Source of the DNA: Nitrosomonas eutropha
Lineage (GTDB): Bacteria > Pseudomonadota > Gammaproteobacteria > Burkholderiales > Nitrosomonadaceae
Direction: 5' to 3'
Assembly: GCF_003201195.1 (NCBI RefSeq)
Contig: NZ_QICQ01000012.1
Span: 1-64,000, forward strand
DNA: 64,000 nt
The notes beneath the pieces are model-generated. The model made no database searches, had not been told where the DNA came from, and was given only the letters and a program-made list of their open reading frames with translations. The translations under genes and the position numbers were made by a program. Below, in pieces: positions 63,401 through 64,000 of this stretch; within the stretch, counting starts at the first letter, position 1; the number at the start of each line of letters is the position of its first letter.

Positions 63401-64000
63401 ACATAAGGGCGCATCAGCTCTGCTCCCAGTGCGCAGTTGATTCCCACCGACAGCGGGCGCGCATGTCGCACCGAATTCCAGAAAGCTTCCGGAGTCTGTC
63501 CGGAAAGATTACGTCCCGACGCATCAGTAATTGTGACCGATATCATTACCGGCAGACGCAATTCGTGTGTCTCAAAATACTGTTCAATGGCAAACAGTGC
63601 AGCCTTAGCGTTCAGGGTATCGAAGATGGTTTCGACCAGTAGGATATCGGCCCCGCCGTCAACCAATCCGCTCACCGATTCGGTGTAACTCTCAACCAGA
63701 TCATCAAATGTGATGGCACGAAAACCGGGATCATTGACATCCGGTGAAAGCGAAGCTGTTTTGGTAGTAGGCCCGATTACGCCGGCAACAAAGCGGGGTT
63801 TATCAGGCTGTTTTGCTTCCATGGCGCGTGCTTCCTCACACGCCAGACGTGCACCTGCCACATTCAGCTCATACACCAGATCCTGCATGTGGTAATCCGC
63901 CATCGACGGTGCATTTGAATTGAACGTGTTGGTTTCGATAATATCGGATCCGGCTTCAAGATAAGCGCGATGAATAGCACGGATCACCTCTGGTTTGGTC
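60466..64000 (-). CDS. metH: Cobalamin-dependent methionine synthase, N-terminus outside the window
   Basis: 1178 residues are visible, and the frame runs off the right edge with no start. Domains in order: homocysteine-binding (zinc Cys in [18 protein letters not shown]), pterin-binding ([20 protein letters not shown]), cobalamin-binding with the ligand motif [15 protein letters not shown] and the loop [19 protein letters not shown], then the reactivation domain ([15 protein letters not shown]). It methylates homocysteine with methyl-tetrahydrofolate. Everything seen looks intact. Its leader region, where a riboswitch could lie, is outside the window. Confidence 0.97.
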   Translation of the reverse strand, partial: TKPEVIRAIHRAYLEAGSDIIETNTFNSNAPSMADYHMQDLVYELNVAGARLACEEARAMEAKQPDKPRFVAGVIGPTTKTASLSPDVNDPGFRAITFDDLVESYTESVSGLVDGGADILLVETIFDTLNAKAALFAIEQYFETHELRLPVMISVTITDASGRNLSGQTPEAFWNSVRHARPLSVGINCALGAELMRPYVQELSNVSEVCTSAHPNAGLPNPLAETGYDETPEYTARLIKDFAQSGFVNIVGGCCGTTPEHIAAIVEAVQDIPPRKLPDLPKKLRLSGLEPLSIDESSLFVNVGERTNVTGSKAFARLVLSGNYAEGLVIARNQVESGAQIIDINMDEGMLDSQKAMVTFLNLVASEPDISRLPIMVDSSRWSVIEAGLKCIQGKAIINSISLKEGEEEFLLHAKLARRYGAAVIVMAFDESGQADTLQRKVDICTRSYHTLIERADFPPEDIIFDPNIFAIATGIEEHSNYAVDFIEATRLIRQTLPYAKISGGVSNVSFSFRGNEPIREAIHTAFLYHAVKAGMTMGIVNAGQLGVYSDIPPDLLERVEDVLLNRRPDATERLVEFAENFKGQKKEQAEDLAWRDEPVRQRLIHALVRGINTYIVEDTELIRQEIDSQGGKPIEVIEGPLMDGMNVVGDLFGAGKMFLPQVVKSARVMKQAVAYLLPYIEAEKKISGDNKPKGKLVIATVKGDVHDIGKNIVSVVLQCNNFEVVNLGVMIPSAQILETARRENADMIGVSGLITPSLEEMAHVAREMEREQFTIPLLIGGATTSRVHTAVKIAPHYSGVTIWVPDASRAVGVCSNLMSQDMRDGYIQQVKAEQEKNREQHKNKKGPSKLLTFEEARANAFKTDWNRYTPPAPSFLGLRTLNNYPLETLVPYIDWTPFFQAWELHGRYPAILQDKVVGEAASNLFHDAQVMLRKIIEQKWLAANAVIGLFPANTVNGDDIEIYADRSRSKVIMTWHSLRQQTTKPSGHPNLALADFIAPRETGINDTIGLFAVSSGFGIDERVRAFEAENDDYSAIILKALADRLAEAFAEHMHARVRREFWGYMKDESLNNEQLIDEQYLGIRPAPGYPACPDHTEKGPLFAVLEAEKRSGIIVTESFAMVPTAAVSGFYISHPESKYFAVGKIGKDQVEDYARRKGWALEKAERWLAPALAYER

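Overview
The window looks like a chromosomal segment of a betaproteobacterium of the Nitrosomonas type (ammonia oxidiser). This is inferred from the complete norCBQD nitric oxide reductase operon, a permease-free regulatory PTS, a PEP-CTERM-like secreted esterase, several decayed IS5-family copies and the general flavour of the proteins. No rRNA or tRNA gene was seen. Most of the DNA has medium GC content. The type I restriction block at 12.0-19.8 kb is clearly GC-richer and stands out as acquired.

Layout. 0-3.2 kb: the str operon on the minus strand (rpsL, rpsG, fusA, start of tuf), with an Arg at S12 position 88. 3.4-7.1 kb: two decayed IS5-family elements flank a small minus-strand group (L,D-transpeptidase, CDGSH protein, zipA). 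7.1-10.2 kb: corA, a secreted protein of unknown function, holB. 10.4-19.8 kb: nhaC, then a type I restriction-modification operon (hsdM, hsdS, hsdR) that carries a Kiwa-type anti-phage pair (kwaA-kwaB) and a 52-codon chimeric relic between hsdS and hsdR, all joined by start/stop overlaps. This block separates tmk (19.9-20.6 kb) from holB, which are normally neighbours. 20.6-24.2 kb: ampD, a GDSL esterase, an orphan integron attC-like site and a PAP2 phosphatase.

24.2-28.5 kb: ptsIIA(Man)-ptsH-ptsI, then metX-metW. 28.6-34 kb: a YhiN-type flavoprotein, a MHYT-GGDEF-EAL cyclic-di-GMP protein, a frameshifted DUF188 gene and a third IS5 remnant. 34-41 kb: kup and norCBQD. 41-52.7 kb: a minus-strand TPR lipoprotein gene and an eleven-gene, atypical type II secretion or pseudopilus operon. 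The latter runs gspG, gspF, gspE, PilM/N/O/P-like parts, a secretin with a C-terminal cohesin-like domain, and three more pilin-like proteins. 53-64 kb: dapF, an ABC exporter, cca, a soluble lytic transglycosylase, gdhA and metH (cut by the window edge).

The most notable item is the defence block. A Kiwa module sits inside a type I RM operon with ATGA-type coupling at each junction, followed by a relic ORF. The relic's start resembles ImmA/IrrE-family proteins and its end resembles the tail of HsdS, which suggests repeated gene exchange in the slot between hsdS and hsdR. Other points for a second look are the orphan attC-like site, the S12 Lys88Arg variant, the atypical secretion operon with a pseudopilin lacking Glu5, and several broken genes.
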